From Cephalopachus bancanus (Eukaryota > Chordata > Mammalia > Primates > Tarsiidae): DNA of 64,000 bases. Of this stretch, positions 34,838 to 46,302 are shown piece after piece. The DNA lies in contig JAPVLO010000045.1 in assembly GCA_027257055.1 (NCBI GenBank), positions 682,001 to 746,000 on the forward strand. The letters are read 5' to 3'. Numbering within the stretch: the stretch's first letter is position 1; each line of letters begins with the position of its first letter. A model generated the notes under the pieces. The model ran no database searches, was not told the origin of the DNA, and was given only the letters and a program-made list of their open reading frames with translations. Made by a program: the position numbers and the translations under genes.

Positions 34838-35404
34838 TTTTTAGACACTGTCTCAGATTGGCATTCAGTGGCATGATCACAGCTCACTGAAGCTTTGACT
34901 TCCTGGGCTCATGCCATCCTCCCACTTCAGCCTTCCAAGTAGCTGGAACTACAAGCACGTGCCACCATGCCCAGCATTTTTTTTTTTTTTGAGTTGGAGT
35001 CTCACTCTGTTGTCTAGGCTGGAGTGCAGTGGCACACTCACAGCCACCAAAACCTGGACCTCCTGGGCTCAGGTGATTCTTCTGTTTCAGCCTTCCAAGT
35101 AGCTTAAATTACAGGCACGCGCCACTATGCCCAGCTAAATTTTTGATTTATCGTAGAGATGAGGTCTCGCCATGTTGCTCAGGCTGTTCTCAAACTCCTG
35201 GACTCAGGCAATCCTCTTGCCTCCGCCTCCTAAAGTGCCAGAATTACAGGCTTGAGCCATCGCATGCAGCTTTTAAAAAAATTTATTGTAGAGATGAGGT
35301 CTTGCTATGTTGCTCAGGCCGGTCTCAAACTCCTTGGGCTAAAGCAATCTTCTTGCATCAGCCTCCCAAAGTGTGATTACGGATGTGAGCCACTGCTCCT
35401 GGTC
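34838..35404 (-). repeat. Old Alu split by a younger Alu
   Basis: Outer arms at 34838-34976 and 35271-35404 are two halves of one reverse Alu; flanks AATATATGGCTC / AATATATGATTC. A full reverse Alu sits between them. Confidence 0.88.
34977..35270 (-). repeat. Alu nested in an Alu
   Basis: Full reverse dimer inserted at the A-rich middle of the outer copy. Confidence 0.93.
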
Positions 35405-35499
35405 CAAATATATGATTCTTGACTTAAAAGGAAATAAAAGGCAAGAAAAATATTAATAAAATTAAAGCTCCGTCAGCTAAATTATTTTATTGATTGATT

Positions 35500-35776
35500 G
35501 ATTGAGTCTGAGTCTTATTCTATTGCCCAGGCTGGAGTGCAGTGGCAGGCTCACGGCCACAGTAGCCTCGATCTGCTGGGCTTAGGTGATCCTTCCGCCT
35601 CAGCCTTCCAAGTAACTGGAACGCACGCCACCACGCCTGGCTAGTTTTTGTGATTTATTGTGGAGATGAGGTCTCACCAAGTTGTCTGGCTGATCCTGAA
35701 CCCATGGACTCAGGCAATCCTCTCGCCTTGGCCTCCCAAGGTGTTGGGATTACAGGCTGAGCCACTGCACCCAGCC
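35500..35776 (-). repeat. Alu
   Basis: Reverse dimer with a TTGA-repeat tail; target duplication AAATTATTTT. Confidence 0.96.
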
Positions 35777-36267
35777 AAAATTATTTTTCTTTAAAAGAAA
35801 GTAAAAATTTCCATTGTAATATAAATCAACTGTTGGCAATATTTTCAACAAGTTCGATTCCTATTTTAACCTCCTGCTTAGTCAACTGAGCTAAATTCAT
35901 ATCTTTTACTCAGTGTGCTTTTAGCAAGCCATTCCTTCAGCCCAAGGAACTCTGTCTTCCCTGGGTCTAAGATACTTTCACTTAATGGGGTCCAAAAGAA
36001 ATACCTGATCCACCCATATGAGCTGTCCCTCCTTACTTGTCATGGGAATTTTTGTAACTACGTGATTGGATTTTAGTACTGGATATTTCATACATACGTA
36101 TTTGGAGTGTGGAAAACTGGGAACACTTAACATGTGACTGTAATAGAAGTAAAAACACCTTGGATGTCAAGGATCTGGTTTCATCTTGATTTACTCTGTT
36201 AGTATCCATGATCATCACAAGTTGAAGAAAGATCCAGACCCTCACTGCATGGTTGCTTCTTCTGTTG

Positions 36268-36552
36268 TTTTTTTTTTTTTTTTGAGTTGGAGTCTCACTC
36301 TGTGGCCCAGGCTGGAGTGCAGCGGCATGCTCACGATTACCCCAACGTCAACCTGCTGGGCTCTAGCGATCCTTCCACCTCAGTCTTCCAAGTAGCCGTA
36401 ACTACCATGCCTGGCTTATTTTTAAAAATTTATTGTGGAGACAAGGTCTCGCCAAGTTGCCTGAGCTGGTCTCAAACCCACAGGCTCAGGCAATTTACTT
36501 GCCTAGGCCTCCCAAAGTGCTGGGATTACAAGCTGAGCCACCAAGCCTGGCC
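36268..36552 (-). repeat. Alu
   Basis: Reverse dimer; flanks GGTTGCTTCT / TGTTGCTTCT. Confidence 0.96.
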
Positions 36553-37442
36553 AACACTGTTGCTTCTAAAAGCAAAGTTGAAAGTAAGAGATCATAAAAT
36601 GATTCTGTGAAGCCAGAACTTGTTTTGCTTATTCATGGCAGTTTATTTTGTCCAGCAGGGAAATGAGGTGACAAATCCTTACAGGAAGAAGGAAAGTATG
36701 CCTCTGTCTATGTCTGACTTGAACAAAGAGCAGGCTGTCCCGGAAACCGCATCATCAAGTGCACTGCTACCAAGCAGAGCCTACTTTCCCCGTAGGAAAA
36801 TCATCATAACAGAGTCGCATCCTGACTGAGAACTTGGCATGATGTAACCAAAAATACAGCCCATGACACCTCATAAAAGCAAAGATAAGTATTAACTTAT
36901 ACAACCACCTAAAACTGTAAAATTATTCTTAAGTTCTATGAAACAGGCACAAGTGTAATACACCCATAATTTTACAATGGACTTCAATATGCTATAAAGG
37001 GAATAACCGTAAAAACCAGTGTAACATTAAACTTAACATGAAATATGTTCGTTATAATAAAAATGAACTAAATAATAATAGTTTTGTTTGCCTTCTTAGT
37101 ATTTAAATATAGTTTTATGGGGTGATATATAAGTATAATCCTTAAAAAGCATTCAAGAAATTCCAAGTTAACATTTTCTTTTCTCTTGATAAGTGTTCCT
37201 GAATTAAGCAGTGCTGCTTGAGGTCAGTCAATTAATCACAAATTCCTTAAGGTACAGAGCAGATGGTTACTACTTGTTTATCGTTCTTGTTGTTGTTGAA
37301 GGTAATGATGATGGTGTCTTCTCTGAAAACACTGGATAGCATATTTACAAGGAAGAAGCAGAGAGGGGAGAATTCTCCTCTGTGCCATTGAATATTGACT
37401 GGGCTGCAAATGGCCACATGCTCTCTTAAGAAGCAGGACTTA
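36553..37442. other. Intergenic unique AT-rich sequence
   Basis: No recognisable repeat or exon. A 69-codon frame at 36620-36829 has no family resemblance. Confidence 0.55.
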
Positions 37443-37734
37443 GCTGGGCTTAGTGGCTCAGCCTGTAATCCCAGTGCTTTGGGAGGTTGAGGTGAGTGGA
37501 TTGCCTGAGCCCGGGGTTCGAGACCCGCCTGGGCAACTTGGTGAGACCTCATCTCTACACTAAATCAAAAATTAGCCGGATGTGGTAGCACACACCTGTA
37601 GTTCCAGCTACTTGGAAGGCTGAGGCGGAAGGATCGCCGGAGCCCAGCAGGTCGAGGCTTCAGTGGCCAGGAGCGGCCACTGCACTCCAGTCTGGGTGAC
37701 AGAGTGAGACTCCAACTCCAAAAAAAAAAAAAAA
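37443..37734 (+). repeat. Alu, young type
   Basis: Forward dimer, GCTGGGCTTAGTGGCTCAG to an A tail; flanks GAAGCAGGACTT / GGAGCAGGACTT. Confidence 0.97.
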
Positions 37735-38327
37735 ATGGAGCAGGACTTTCTGGAGGTGAAATGTGTTCATACTCTGGTGTACCTGATGTGAGATGACTGG
37801 GAAGTACATGGTTGGGGGCATTTTACTAGTCAGAATTGCTTTAGGCTGCATGCAATAGACACCTGTCCACAAATAGGACTTTGTAGCTCCTAGTAACAAG
37901 ATGTGGAAGCAGCCCAGGGCTGGCACGGCTGCTCAGGACGGTCATCAAGGACCCAGCTTTGTTATTCCCCTGCAGTCCCATGCTTCTGTGACTCCCGGCA
38001 TCATGCCCACATTCCAGGTAGGAATACAGGGAAAGGGCAAAACGTGTGTGCCAGCAAAGCTGGAGGATTGATTTTCCTCCTTTTAGGAGGAAATCAGTAG
38101 CCTTTGCGGAGAGCTCATTAGCAGACTTCTGCTTGCCTCTGACCGGCCCCCACCAAGCATGGCCCCCTAGTCACAGTGGAAACTGAGCACATTCCCTACC
38201 GAGAGAAACCAGTGTTCTGCAGTAAAGAAGAATGGAATAGATATTCCAATATTGATAGTAGTGACTAGCATATTCTTCGACAGGCTGATTTATTTTGGGA
38301 GTAGTCACTGAAGAGCTTTACTGTGGG

Positions 38328-38625
38328 CTGGGCTTGGTGGCTCAGCCTGTAATCCCAGCACTTTGGGAGGCCGAGGCAAGTGGATTGCCTGAGCCTGTGG
38401 GTTCGAGACCCACCTGGGCAACTTGGCGAGATCTCATCTCTACAATAAATCAGAAATTAGCCAGGCGTGGTAAGTGCACGCCTGTTTTTCCAGCTCTTTG
38501 GAAGGCTGAGGTGAAAGGATCGCTGGAGTCCAGCAGGTTGAGGCTGTGGTGGCCGGGAGTATGCCGCTGCACTTCAGTCTGGGCGACAAAGTGAGACTCC
38601 AACTCAAAACAAAACAAAACAAAAA
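38328..38625 (+). repeat. Alu, young type
   Basis: Forward dimer with an AAAAC-repeat tail; target duplication AGAGCTTTACTGTG / AGAGCTTTGCTGTG. Confidence 0.97.
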
Positions 38626-38889
38626 AACCCAAGAGCTTTGCTGTGAAATACCCCGTAGTACAGGTCATGTTTAAATGTCAAAGTCATTGCAGTTTTTCAC
38701 CTACATTGTCTGAGTTTAAACTGATAGACTATAAATTCTGCCCTGTCCATCCTCTCAAGATTATTGTCCATCATTTAAAAATGACGGTATAAGACTAAAT
38801 TTTAAATTAAATGACTTGTCCAAAGGCAAGTGGGCTCCAAAGAATGTCAATTATCTTCAGTCAGCGTTTTACATGTAGAAGGTTATCAA

Positions 38890-39055
38890 TTGTGGATGAT
38901 GGTGTTAGAAATAGAAGCGGACTTAGCGATTTCTGGGCCTACAAATGATGAAAGAGAAGCCCAGAAACTGTAACTGATTTAGCCAAGGTCTATTCAGCAA
39001 TGGAGACAGGATTGCAATCCAAACTGTGTGACTTCCAGTCTGGTGTTCCTTCCAC
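38890..39055 (-). repeat. MIR element
   Basis: Reverse-orientation MIR: GATGAAAGAGAAGCCCAGAA, TTAGCCAAGGTCTATTCAGC and GATTGCAATCCAAACTGTG. Confidence 0.65.
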
Positions 39056-40687
39056 TACCCAGTTCTGCCTTGAATGCATACCTAACCTCGGAGCCCATTT
39101 CTTTTGGGAGGAAGAAGAACCAAGTTACAGAACTTTCACTTCATCCCCTTCATTTCACGCTCTCTTCTAACCCACTTCTTACTGGCAGGTCTCTCAGAAC
39201 CATAATAACAAAGCTTGTTACCTCATGGACATAGACACATACACTATAGGATAAATAATATTTCCCAAAATAATATAACGATAGAAATAAGAGTCTGTTA
39301 TGATCTGGTTAGTCTCTGATCCTGGAGTTTATTCTGCCTGTAAGATCATGAGCTTTAAGGTTTCTTCAGTATCTCAGTTCTCAAGGCCAAAGAGACAACC
39401 TCCTTTGCAGTTGTGATTTTTGTCTAGAAAGTCTTCATGTGCACAACCTAATGGCCCACTGGGAAAGGACAGTGCGATCCATGAGGGTCCATCCTTCCTC
39501 TAAAAGAGGTAACCCCTCTTGGCATTCCATACTCATTGCCATGAGATGTCTGAAGGAGGACCTGAATGATAGGAAGCAACTATTACTTGGGCAGCTCTGA
39601 ATTATCTGAAAGTTCTTTCCTCTCTTGAGCCTAAATGCACCATTTCATAGCTTCCATTCATTGATCCTAGTTCTGTACTTGGGAGCTGTATGGATGTTAA
39701 CAGTCTCTTCCATGGGACAAGCATTGGAAGGAAGTCATCATGATTCTGGTTAACTTTTTCTCCAGTTCTTTCTATTATGCTTCACGGGCATCTCAGGATG
39801 TGGAGATGAGGCCAGTTATCAAGGCCCTTGGGCCCTGGCACATTCAGAACCAGACACAATATCACGAATAAGATGTGAAGAGCACCTAACTGGGCCACTT
39901 CCTCGTTTATTTTGGATTCTCAATTAATGTGGCCTTAAATTACATGAACAACCTCTTCCCAGTGTTGTTCCATATTGAGCCTGTCAGTCAGTTGAAACTA
40001 TGTTTTTCTGGAGCACTGACATTGGGGCCAGCTCACCTCTGCAATGGCACACCTACACTCACCCCAGGCAGGCCACAAAACATTCAAATAAGTAAATATA
40101 TCACATTACTTTGTTTTCTGGTTGTCAGAATAATAATTGTCACAATAATGTGCCACATTTGTTGTCCATGTATGTATTCCAGGCACTGTGCTAAACAATT
40201 GTATTTATTTTCCCCTCAGTCCTTATGACAACCCTCTTGAGATAGATGTTGTCCAGTTAAAAAGACACAGAATAGGCTCATAGTGGTGGCAGCATTTGCT
40301 TATGCCCACACGCAGAGGAAATAAAGAAGAGGGAATTCAGAGCCAGGCGTGTCAGAATGAAAACTTTTGCTCTTAGCTACAACTCTGCCCCTTTATCCTA
40401 AGCATACACGGGGCGGGGGGTGGGGAGGGAGGAGTGATGAAATGGTGGCTTTCCCTGCAACAGACAGAATAAGAGGAATGAGTTTGGAGTTCTATTTTGG
40501 TTAGAGGATAGGACAGATACTCTAGCGCATAAAATACCATAGTCCTTTACCGTCTGGGAGTTAGAGCTACAGTAGTCTAATAATTTGTAGATATATTTAA
40601 AATGTCGATTTAACGAGTCTCCCTGGAAGCTGGCATTGCTGTGCTTGTACAAGGTAGCCAAAAAGGTACAAGGAAAGGCACCTAAAT
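39056..40687. other. Intergenic sequence, no gene seen
   Basis: Mostly unique. A weak MIR-like stretch (TATGACAACCCTCTTGAGAT) lies near 40225. Confidence 0.5.
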
Positions 40688-40961
40688 GTTTTTTTTTTTT
40701 TTTTTTTTTTTTTTTAGTTGGAGTCTCTGTCGCCCAGACTAGAGTGCAGCGGCCACTCCCGGCCACCGCAGTCTTGACCTGCTGGGCTCCAGAGATCCTT
40801 CCGCCTCAGCCTTCCAAGTAGCTGGAACTACACGTGTGCGCTACCACACCCTAATTTTTTGATTTATTGTAGAGATGAGGTCTTGCCAAGTTGCCTAGGC
40901 GGGTCACGAACCCACAGGTTCAGGCAATCCACTCACCTCAGCCTCCCAAGGCGCGGGCTAA
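40688..40961 (-). repeat. Alu, young type, long T tail
   Basis: Reverse dimer with a T run of about 28, lacking the last bases; target duplication CTAAATGTTT. Confidence 0.96.
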
Positions 40962-41574
40962 ATGTTTCTTTAAAAATAGAAAACCAAAGTGCCATGCAAA
41001 CACTGGCTACAATATTCCCAATCAGTTGGCTTGAGTTTTAAAGCTCAGTAAGTGACATAAGAGTAAAAAGAGCCCTATGATTCATTTTTAAACTTTTTTT
41101 GTGTGTAATGCCCTGGTTGGCTACCAGCTGTCCCTCAGCTCCTCACAATGAGAGCAGCTGCAAAAGGAAACTGCCAACATGAAAACACGATCCGAATAAT
41201 AGCTGACCCCAGCGAGGAGCAAATCTTTCCTAAAGCAGCATCACTGACTTTGGCTTTGTGTTCTGAGTTTGGTCAGTCCCCCTTTTGGCAACAATCCTTT
41301 GAAACTGTGTGTAATGATAGGGCTTTGAGAGAGGCTCTAGAAAATGAGAACTGTTCAGTAGATGAATCGCATTCAGTTAGTTAAAAAAGAATTCAAACTA
41401 AAACAAAATCTTGCTCTGCGAGCTGCAACGAGGAAGACTGAAACTCTGAGTTAGATGGAATAAGGTACTTATTTTTTTCTTACTTTGGAACTATCTTCTT
41501 GACTCTAAGCATATCCCTTTTCTAATGTTGGTCACTTCTGTCAAATGATCAATCCAGACCCTCTGTTGATAAGG
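40962..41574. other. Intergenic unique sequence
   Basis: A 78-codon frame at 41148-41384 has balanced composition but no recognised family, and no splice or promoter context. I do not call it a gene. Confidence 0.5.
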
Positions 41575-41789
41575 ATGCTCCTACCTCAGGACCTTTGCAC
41601 GTGCCGTTCCCTCTGTCTGGAAATCTTCAACCTCATTCTCATCCCATAATCCTTGCTGGCTTCTGTTCATACTTTATGGATCAGTTAACATATCTCTTAC
41701 ACTGACTTTTCCAAACTGCCCAAACTACTGTAGGCTTGCCAGTTTTATGTTCTCCTTGTATTCTGTAGATAAGTGGTGCTTCAGGCAGG

Positions 41790-42038
41790 CAGAATAATGC
41801 CCCCCTCCAAAGTGTCCAGGTCCCAATCCCCAGAGCCTGTGAATATATTACCATGCACAGCAAAAGAGACTCTGCAGATGTGACTAAGTTAAAGATCTTG
41901 AGGAAGGGCAATGTTATCTTGAATTATCCAGTGAGTTCAATATAATCACAGAAGTCCTTAGAAGTGAAAGAGAGAGGCAGGAGAGAGGCAGGAAAGAGGG
42001 AGAGGGAGAGGGAGAGGGAGAGGGAGAGGGAGAGGGGG

Positions 42039-42083
<45 letters not shown>

Positions 42084-42345
42084 CTGAAGATGATATACTC
42101 CAGCTTTCAGATGGAAGGGCAAGAGCTACAGAATGCCAGTGGTCTCTAGAAGCTGGAAAAGACAAGAACAGGGAGTCTTCCCTAGAGTTTCCAGAAGAAA
42201 CACTGTTCAGCTGACAACTTGATCTCAGTCCAGTGATACCTGTTCTAGACTTCTGATGTCCAGAATTGTGAGACGACAATTTTGTGTTGCTTTAAGACAT
42301 TAAATTGTGGTAACCTGTAACAAAAGCAATAGGATACTAACACAG
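41790..42345 (+). mobile_element. MaLR (MLT1-like) LTR
   Basis: It contains CAGGTCCCAATCCCCAGAGC, CTCTGCAGATGTGACTAAG, GATCTTGAGGAAGGGC, GGTCTCTAGAAGCTGG, GACTTCTGATGTCCAG and TTGTGTTGCTTTAAGAC, ending AGGATACTAACACA. This is the usual MLT1 order. A purine microsatellite has expanded inside it (41999-42079). Confidence 0.78.
41999..42079. repeat. (GGGAGA)n and (GA)n microsatellite
   Basis: GGGAGA hexamers, then a G run, then a GA dinucleotide run, all within the MLT1 LTR. It has grown from the purine-rich patch normally present at that place in the LTR. Confidence 0.95.
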
Positions 42346-42533
42346 TGGTTACTTGTATTGTACTTGTATTTATTCATTGTTCTGTCTTTTCTGCTCAACT
42401 ATAAGCTCTGTAAAAGTGGAGGCCATTTCTTGTCCTCCTCCATATCCTTAGCACCTAGCGTCCTATCTGGGGAGATTGGGTGTGGAAAAGGAGCATTACA
42501 CACTGTGGTTATGAATTTGATTTTTTAAAAATA

Positions 42534-42829
42534 TTTTATTTATTTACTCTTTGAATTGGAGTCTCACTCTGTCACCTAGACTGGAGTGCAGTGGCACGCT
42601 CACCGCCACCCCAGCGTCGAACTTCTGGGCTCCAGCGATCCTTCCGCCTCAGCCTTCTGAGTAGCCAGAACTACAGGCGCCCTACTGCACCGGGCTAATT
42701 TTTATTTTATTGTAGAGACGAGGTCTCGCCAAATTACCCAGGCTGGTCTTGCACCCGCGGGCTCAGGCAATCCACTTGCCTCGGCCTCCCAAAGTGCTGG
42801 GATTACAGGTTGAGCCAGCGAGCCCAGCC
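42534..42829 (-). repeat. Alu
   Basis: Reverse dimer with a TTTA-rich tail, ending AGCCCAGCC before TTTTAAAAAGATT. Confidence 0.95.
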
Positions 42830-43329
42830 TTTTAAAAAGATTGTAATCTAAAGATGTATTTCACTGAAATGAGGGGAGGGAAATCCCATAATCATTAAAT
42901 AATTTATTCTTAATTTTTTCCAGAGGCGTATCTGTTTTGTGACCCTCTTCCCTAGGAGACGGATGTATGCATATTTCTACTTTTATCATTCAGTTCCCAA
43001 ACCTGGGTTTAAAATACCCCAGCACTAGGCACACACATCTGAGCTGACCAACACCTGGTGCAGTATGGGAGAGACGACAGGAGCTGGGAGGGGTGACAAG
43101 GTAGTGTAGTGGAGAGCTCTGCAGTTCTGTGAGCACAGCCACCTTTGACGCCAGTCAGAAGAGTCCCAGCTCCATCCCCAGAGCGTAGTGTGCGCTCTAC
43201 TGCCATCTGCTGTCATCCATGGGTTTGGTCAAACACAAATTGCAAAGACTTGGGGTCTTCCTTGTCTTTAAGATTCAGAGTAGCGGAATCAAAAGTTACA
43301 GATTAAGTCTAAGCCCCTCATCTTACCTA

Positions 43330-44060
43330 GTAAACAGTATAAAAGTTCATTTGCTGCACACATCCTTGCCAACACGTGGTGTTTTACGGTTTTGCATTTT
43401 ACTCATTTGGGTGGTTTTGTCGTGGTGTCTCAATTTTAGTTTGCTTCTTTGTAATAACAATAATACAGTTGAACACTTTTCACATAGGCTTACTGGTCAT
43501 TTGAGAACCTTCTTTTGAGGATGGCTACTTAAGTCTTTTGCACATTTTTCTATTGGATTGTCAGTCTTTTCCTTATTGGCTTGATGAGCTCTTTATTCAG
43601 GGTAAGAGTGCTTTGAGTTATGTTTGTGAATTTTTTTCCTCATATTGAAATGTGCCTTTTTATTCTTCTAATGGAGTCTTGATGTAGAGTTCCTAACTAC
43701 AATGCAAATTTAAATAAATAAATTTAATGCAAATTGCAAGGTCCAATTTACCAATCTTTTCCTTTGTGATTCATCTTTTTTTGAGTCATGGCTTACACCA
43801 AAGTCATTAATATATTCTCCTATGTTATCTTCTAGAAACTTGATCAATTGCCTTTTCACATTTAGATCTGCCATTCTACCTAAAATTGACTTTTGTGTAA
43901 GTGTGAAGTGAGGGTCTGCATCTTTTTTCATTGGGATATTCAACTGACGTTCAAAAAGACCCTTTCCTCACTGCACTGCATGCTGCCTTGTCATAAATTA
44001 ACAATACACCTGCAGGCCTGTTTCTAGACTCCATTCTACTGGTTGTTTATCCTCAGTCAC
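43330..44060 (-). mobile_element. Old L1M fragment
   Basis: Minus-strand ORF2-like residues are visible (RMADLNVKRQLIKFLEDNIG). Flanking text such as GGCTACTTAAGTCTTTTGC and CCTTTTTATTCTTCTAATGG is usual for reverse-oriented L1M/HAL1 copies. It ends beside the ERV 3' LTR. Confidence 0.65.
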
Positions 44061-44191
44061 AGTCATGTATGTCTCTGTAATAATAATTATATTACAACGG
44101 AAGCAATAATAATAATTATAATAATAGAAGCAAAGGTATTTTTTAAAGCCCACAGATTGCTTTTTTGGAAGGCAGTTTTGAAAGATGGTGG

Positions 44192-44537
44192 TGCACAGTG
44201 AGACTCAACACCCTTTAAGGCCAAGAGATTCAATGGGTCGATTGTGGTGGCTACAGGACCTGAGGGTCAGGCTGTAGCCCCGAGGCAAGGGTGCAGCAGC
44301 CTTTATAGGGGCTTTGGGCAACCTGTCAGTTGTTTATAGGTCAGCTGGCAGAGCTTCATTTAGGTTGGTGGATTTCTCGCGGGCGCGGGAAAGGGTGCGG
44401 AGGAAGAACCCGGAAGGCACCGTTTCAGTTGCCATTTTAGTTTGCCGGGTCGCCATTTTGGTGGGGGCCCAGGTTTAGACTCCTTTCCAGGAAAGGGAAG
44501 GGGCATGGCTTTACTTGTGGCTGGCGGTGGCCCTTCA
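44192..44537 (-). repeat. Probable 3' LTR of the ERV
   Basis: On the minus strand this stretch of about 346 nt begins TG after the purine tract and ends CA (CACTGTGCA). It contains a TATA-like CTATAAAGG near 44297-44306 and is GC-rich upstream of that. No canonical AATAAA is seen. No second copy is present at the other end of the element to confirm the boundaries, so both ends are estimates. Confidence 0.5.
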
Positions 44538-44550
44538 TTCCCACCTCTTT
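44538..44550 (-). promoter_or_regulatory. Probable ERV polypurine tract
   Basis: Read on the minus strand this is AAAGAGGTGGGAA, purine-rich with one T, immediately followed by TGAAGGG. That is the expected arrangement of a polypurine tract beside the TG start of a 3' LTR. Confidence 0.5.
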
Positions 44551-44872
44551 GGTTATACGGGAGAGGGGCAGTGTTTGTCTGTCCAGCTACTTCCTGCTGA
44601 CAATGGGCGTCGGTGGGTGAGGTGGGTGAAAGGACAAGCCACATGAGACCCCACAAGTAGGCGCCAAAAGAAAAAATTTCATTTGAGTGGAAGTCCTGGA
44701 AGGTGCCTTGTAAGTGGAAGACGGCAAGCTGGTCCGGCCAGTCGTCGAATGGACACAGGAAAGGGAGGAGCCAACTGTCACGAAGGAGGTGGTCAAGAAA
44801 CGCTGAGAATCTGAGTGGTAGGTAGTAGGGGGTAAACTTTAAGGCGAGCATGTCTGAAATGAGAAGACAAGG

Positions 44873-45601
44873 CTAGAGGTTTGTAGGATTGGGACAGTCA
44901 AGACTTGGATCTTCGGTGGGCAGGAGGTCATAATTCTGTAGGAGAAGTTGATTAATGTTTTGATTAGAGATTTTTAAAAGTTGTGAATGGAGAAACTTGA
45001 TAATACAAGGGAGAAAGGAGCACAGGCCGAAAATGAGAATGGCAGGTGTGACGATGGGCAGAAGCCAGGTGAGTAGGGAGCTTTGTAACAGGCTACCGAC
45101 TTGTGAAGATCTTGCCCTTTGGAGTTGTGAGGAGAGGTGGTGTAATTTATTAATGTTTTGTTCAATGATTCCTGATTCGTTAATGTAATAACAGCATTCT
45201 TTTTGGAGGAAAAGACAAGTGCCCCCCTTTTCGGCTGTTAGAAGATCTAGAGCCCAACGATTTTGGAGGGCTACTTGTGCTATGCTTGTTATCTGTCTTT
45301 GTAATGATTGGAGAGAATCAGAGGTGGTGTCTAAAGCTAACTTGATTTTGTTTTGTAAGTCTTTCATGGCCCATAGTGAGTAGCCGAGAGCCCCTCCTGA
45401 TAGACCTATGGAGGTGACTGCGGAAGCCAGGGACAATCCTACCATGACTGGAAGGAAGACAGCCCTCTTGCGGGTCGGTGTTCGAGAGTTAAGAGGGCCT
45501 GGAGGTCGGCAATGGAGTAGAGAGAGAGCTGTGGGATTAGTGTAACAACTATACAGGGGGAGGTGAGAGTGGAGGCCTGGGAGAGGAGGGTGCCATTGCA
45601 C
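44873..45601 (-). pseudogene. ERV env: transmembrane subunit, long open frame
   Basis: In this 242-codon open frame the first 45 or so codons overlap the SU frame out of register. A furin-like basic site (TRKRA) is followed by a hydrophobic fusion-peptide-like stretch, heptad-rich helices, an immunosuppressive-domain-like segment (LQNRWALDLLTAEKGG) and the CX6CC motif (CLFLQKECC). A membrane anchor (WLLPIVTPAILIFGLCSFLP) and a cytoplasmic tail ending PTNL follow. From the cleavage site to the stop the TM is uninterrupted, but it is not in frame with SU, so no complete Env is encoded. Confidence 0.85.
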
Positions 45602-46233
45602 CTTAAGAAGAGGCCGGGCGAGAGGAAGTGTCCGTTTGTCAAGTTTATGGTGGTTGAACAGAGAGAGCTATTTGAATAGAGAGTGGGAACATTGGACAGG
45701 CCAATACAGAGGTAAGAGGCGTTGGTTGCCACTTCCCAAAGTGGAACGTGAGGTTTAGTGATGGCCTTTCCGGAGGAAGACAGGTTGAGGGTACTGTTGG
45801 GTGAGGCAGGAAGTGGGATGGCAGCCAGCAGAGGTCGTTGTAATGAGGCACAAAGAAAACACTGTGAGGAGGGAAGGGAAGGGAAGGACTGATTTAAGAA
45901 GTGGAGGGTGTGGCCTAGTATGGTAAGCCAAGAAGGGAGATGCTGGGAAGGTTGTAGGGAGAGGTGGTCTTCTGAGGAAGGGGGCAAAGGGTCTACCACT
46001 GCCAGGAGCTGTTGCTCCTGGGTTTTTATGTGTTCTACCACTGATACCATGACGGAAGGGGTAAAGGTGGAACGAGAGATGGATAGGCGCCCGGAGGGGT
46101 GGGCGTACCAACCTTTTGGGTAGACAGCCACGTATATGAGGTCTTCCCAGAGGTTAGCGGTTGGGTTAGGGATGTCAAAAGTAAGTGGGACAAGCGGCCT
46201 CCACACCCAGAATGTCCACCTACGTAGTGGCAA
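45480..46233 (-). pseudogene. ERV env: surface unit, main part
   Basis: This 264-codon open frame (to 45439) has several N-glycosylation sequons (NQS, NSS, NLT, NGT) and a CXXC-type motif (CFLC), as in SU subunits that form a labile disulphide with TM. It loses the env frame near the SU/TM cleavage region at about 45480, where the TM frame takes over. Receptor and tropism cannot be inferred. Confidence 0.75.
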
Positions 46234-46302
46234 ACAAGGAAGCTCGGCACCTCCCCAGGCTTTCCTGCTGATGGATTTGTCGGCATCGTGAATCCTGCAT
46301 GA

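Larger units (their letters stand above)
41575..42500 (+). mobile_element. L2 3' end split by a MaLR LTR
   Basis: 41575-41780 (GACCTTTGCACGTGCCGTTC, then CTCTTACACTGACTTTTCC) and 42345-42500 (CTATAAGCTCTGTAAAAGTG, CTTAGCACCTAGCG) are successive parts of an L2 3' end on the plus strand, separated by the MLT1 LTR. Confidence 0.65.

Noticed and set aside
41148..41384. 78-codon plus-strand frame in unique DNA
   Set aside because: Balanced composition, but no family, no splice signals and no conserved start context visible.
41914..42279. 121-codon minus-strand frame rich in Ser/Leu/Pro and its plus-strand Arg/Glu counterpart
   Set aside because: It comes from the GA-rich microsatellite within a MaLR LTR.
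44360..44851. 163-codon minus-strand frame after env
   Set aside because: It spans the region from the env stop through the purine tract into the LTR and reads through non-coding retroviral DNA; no accessory gene is recognised.
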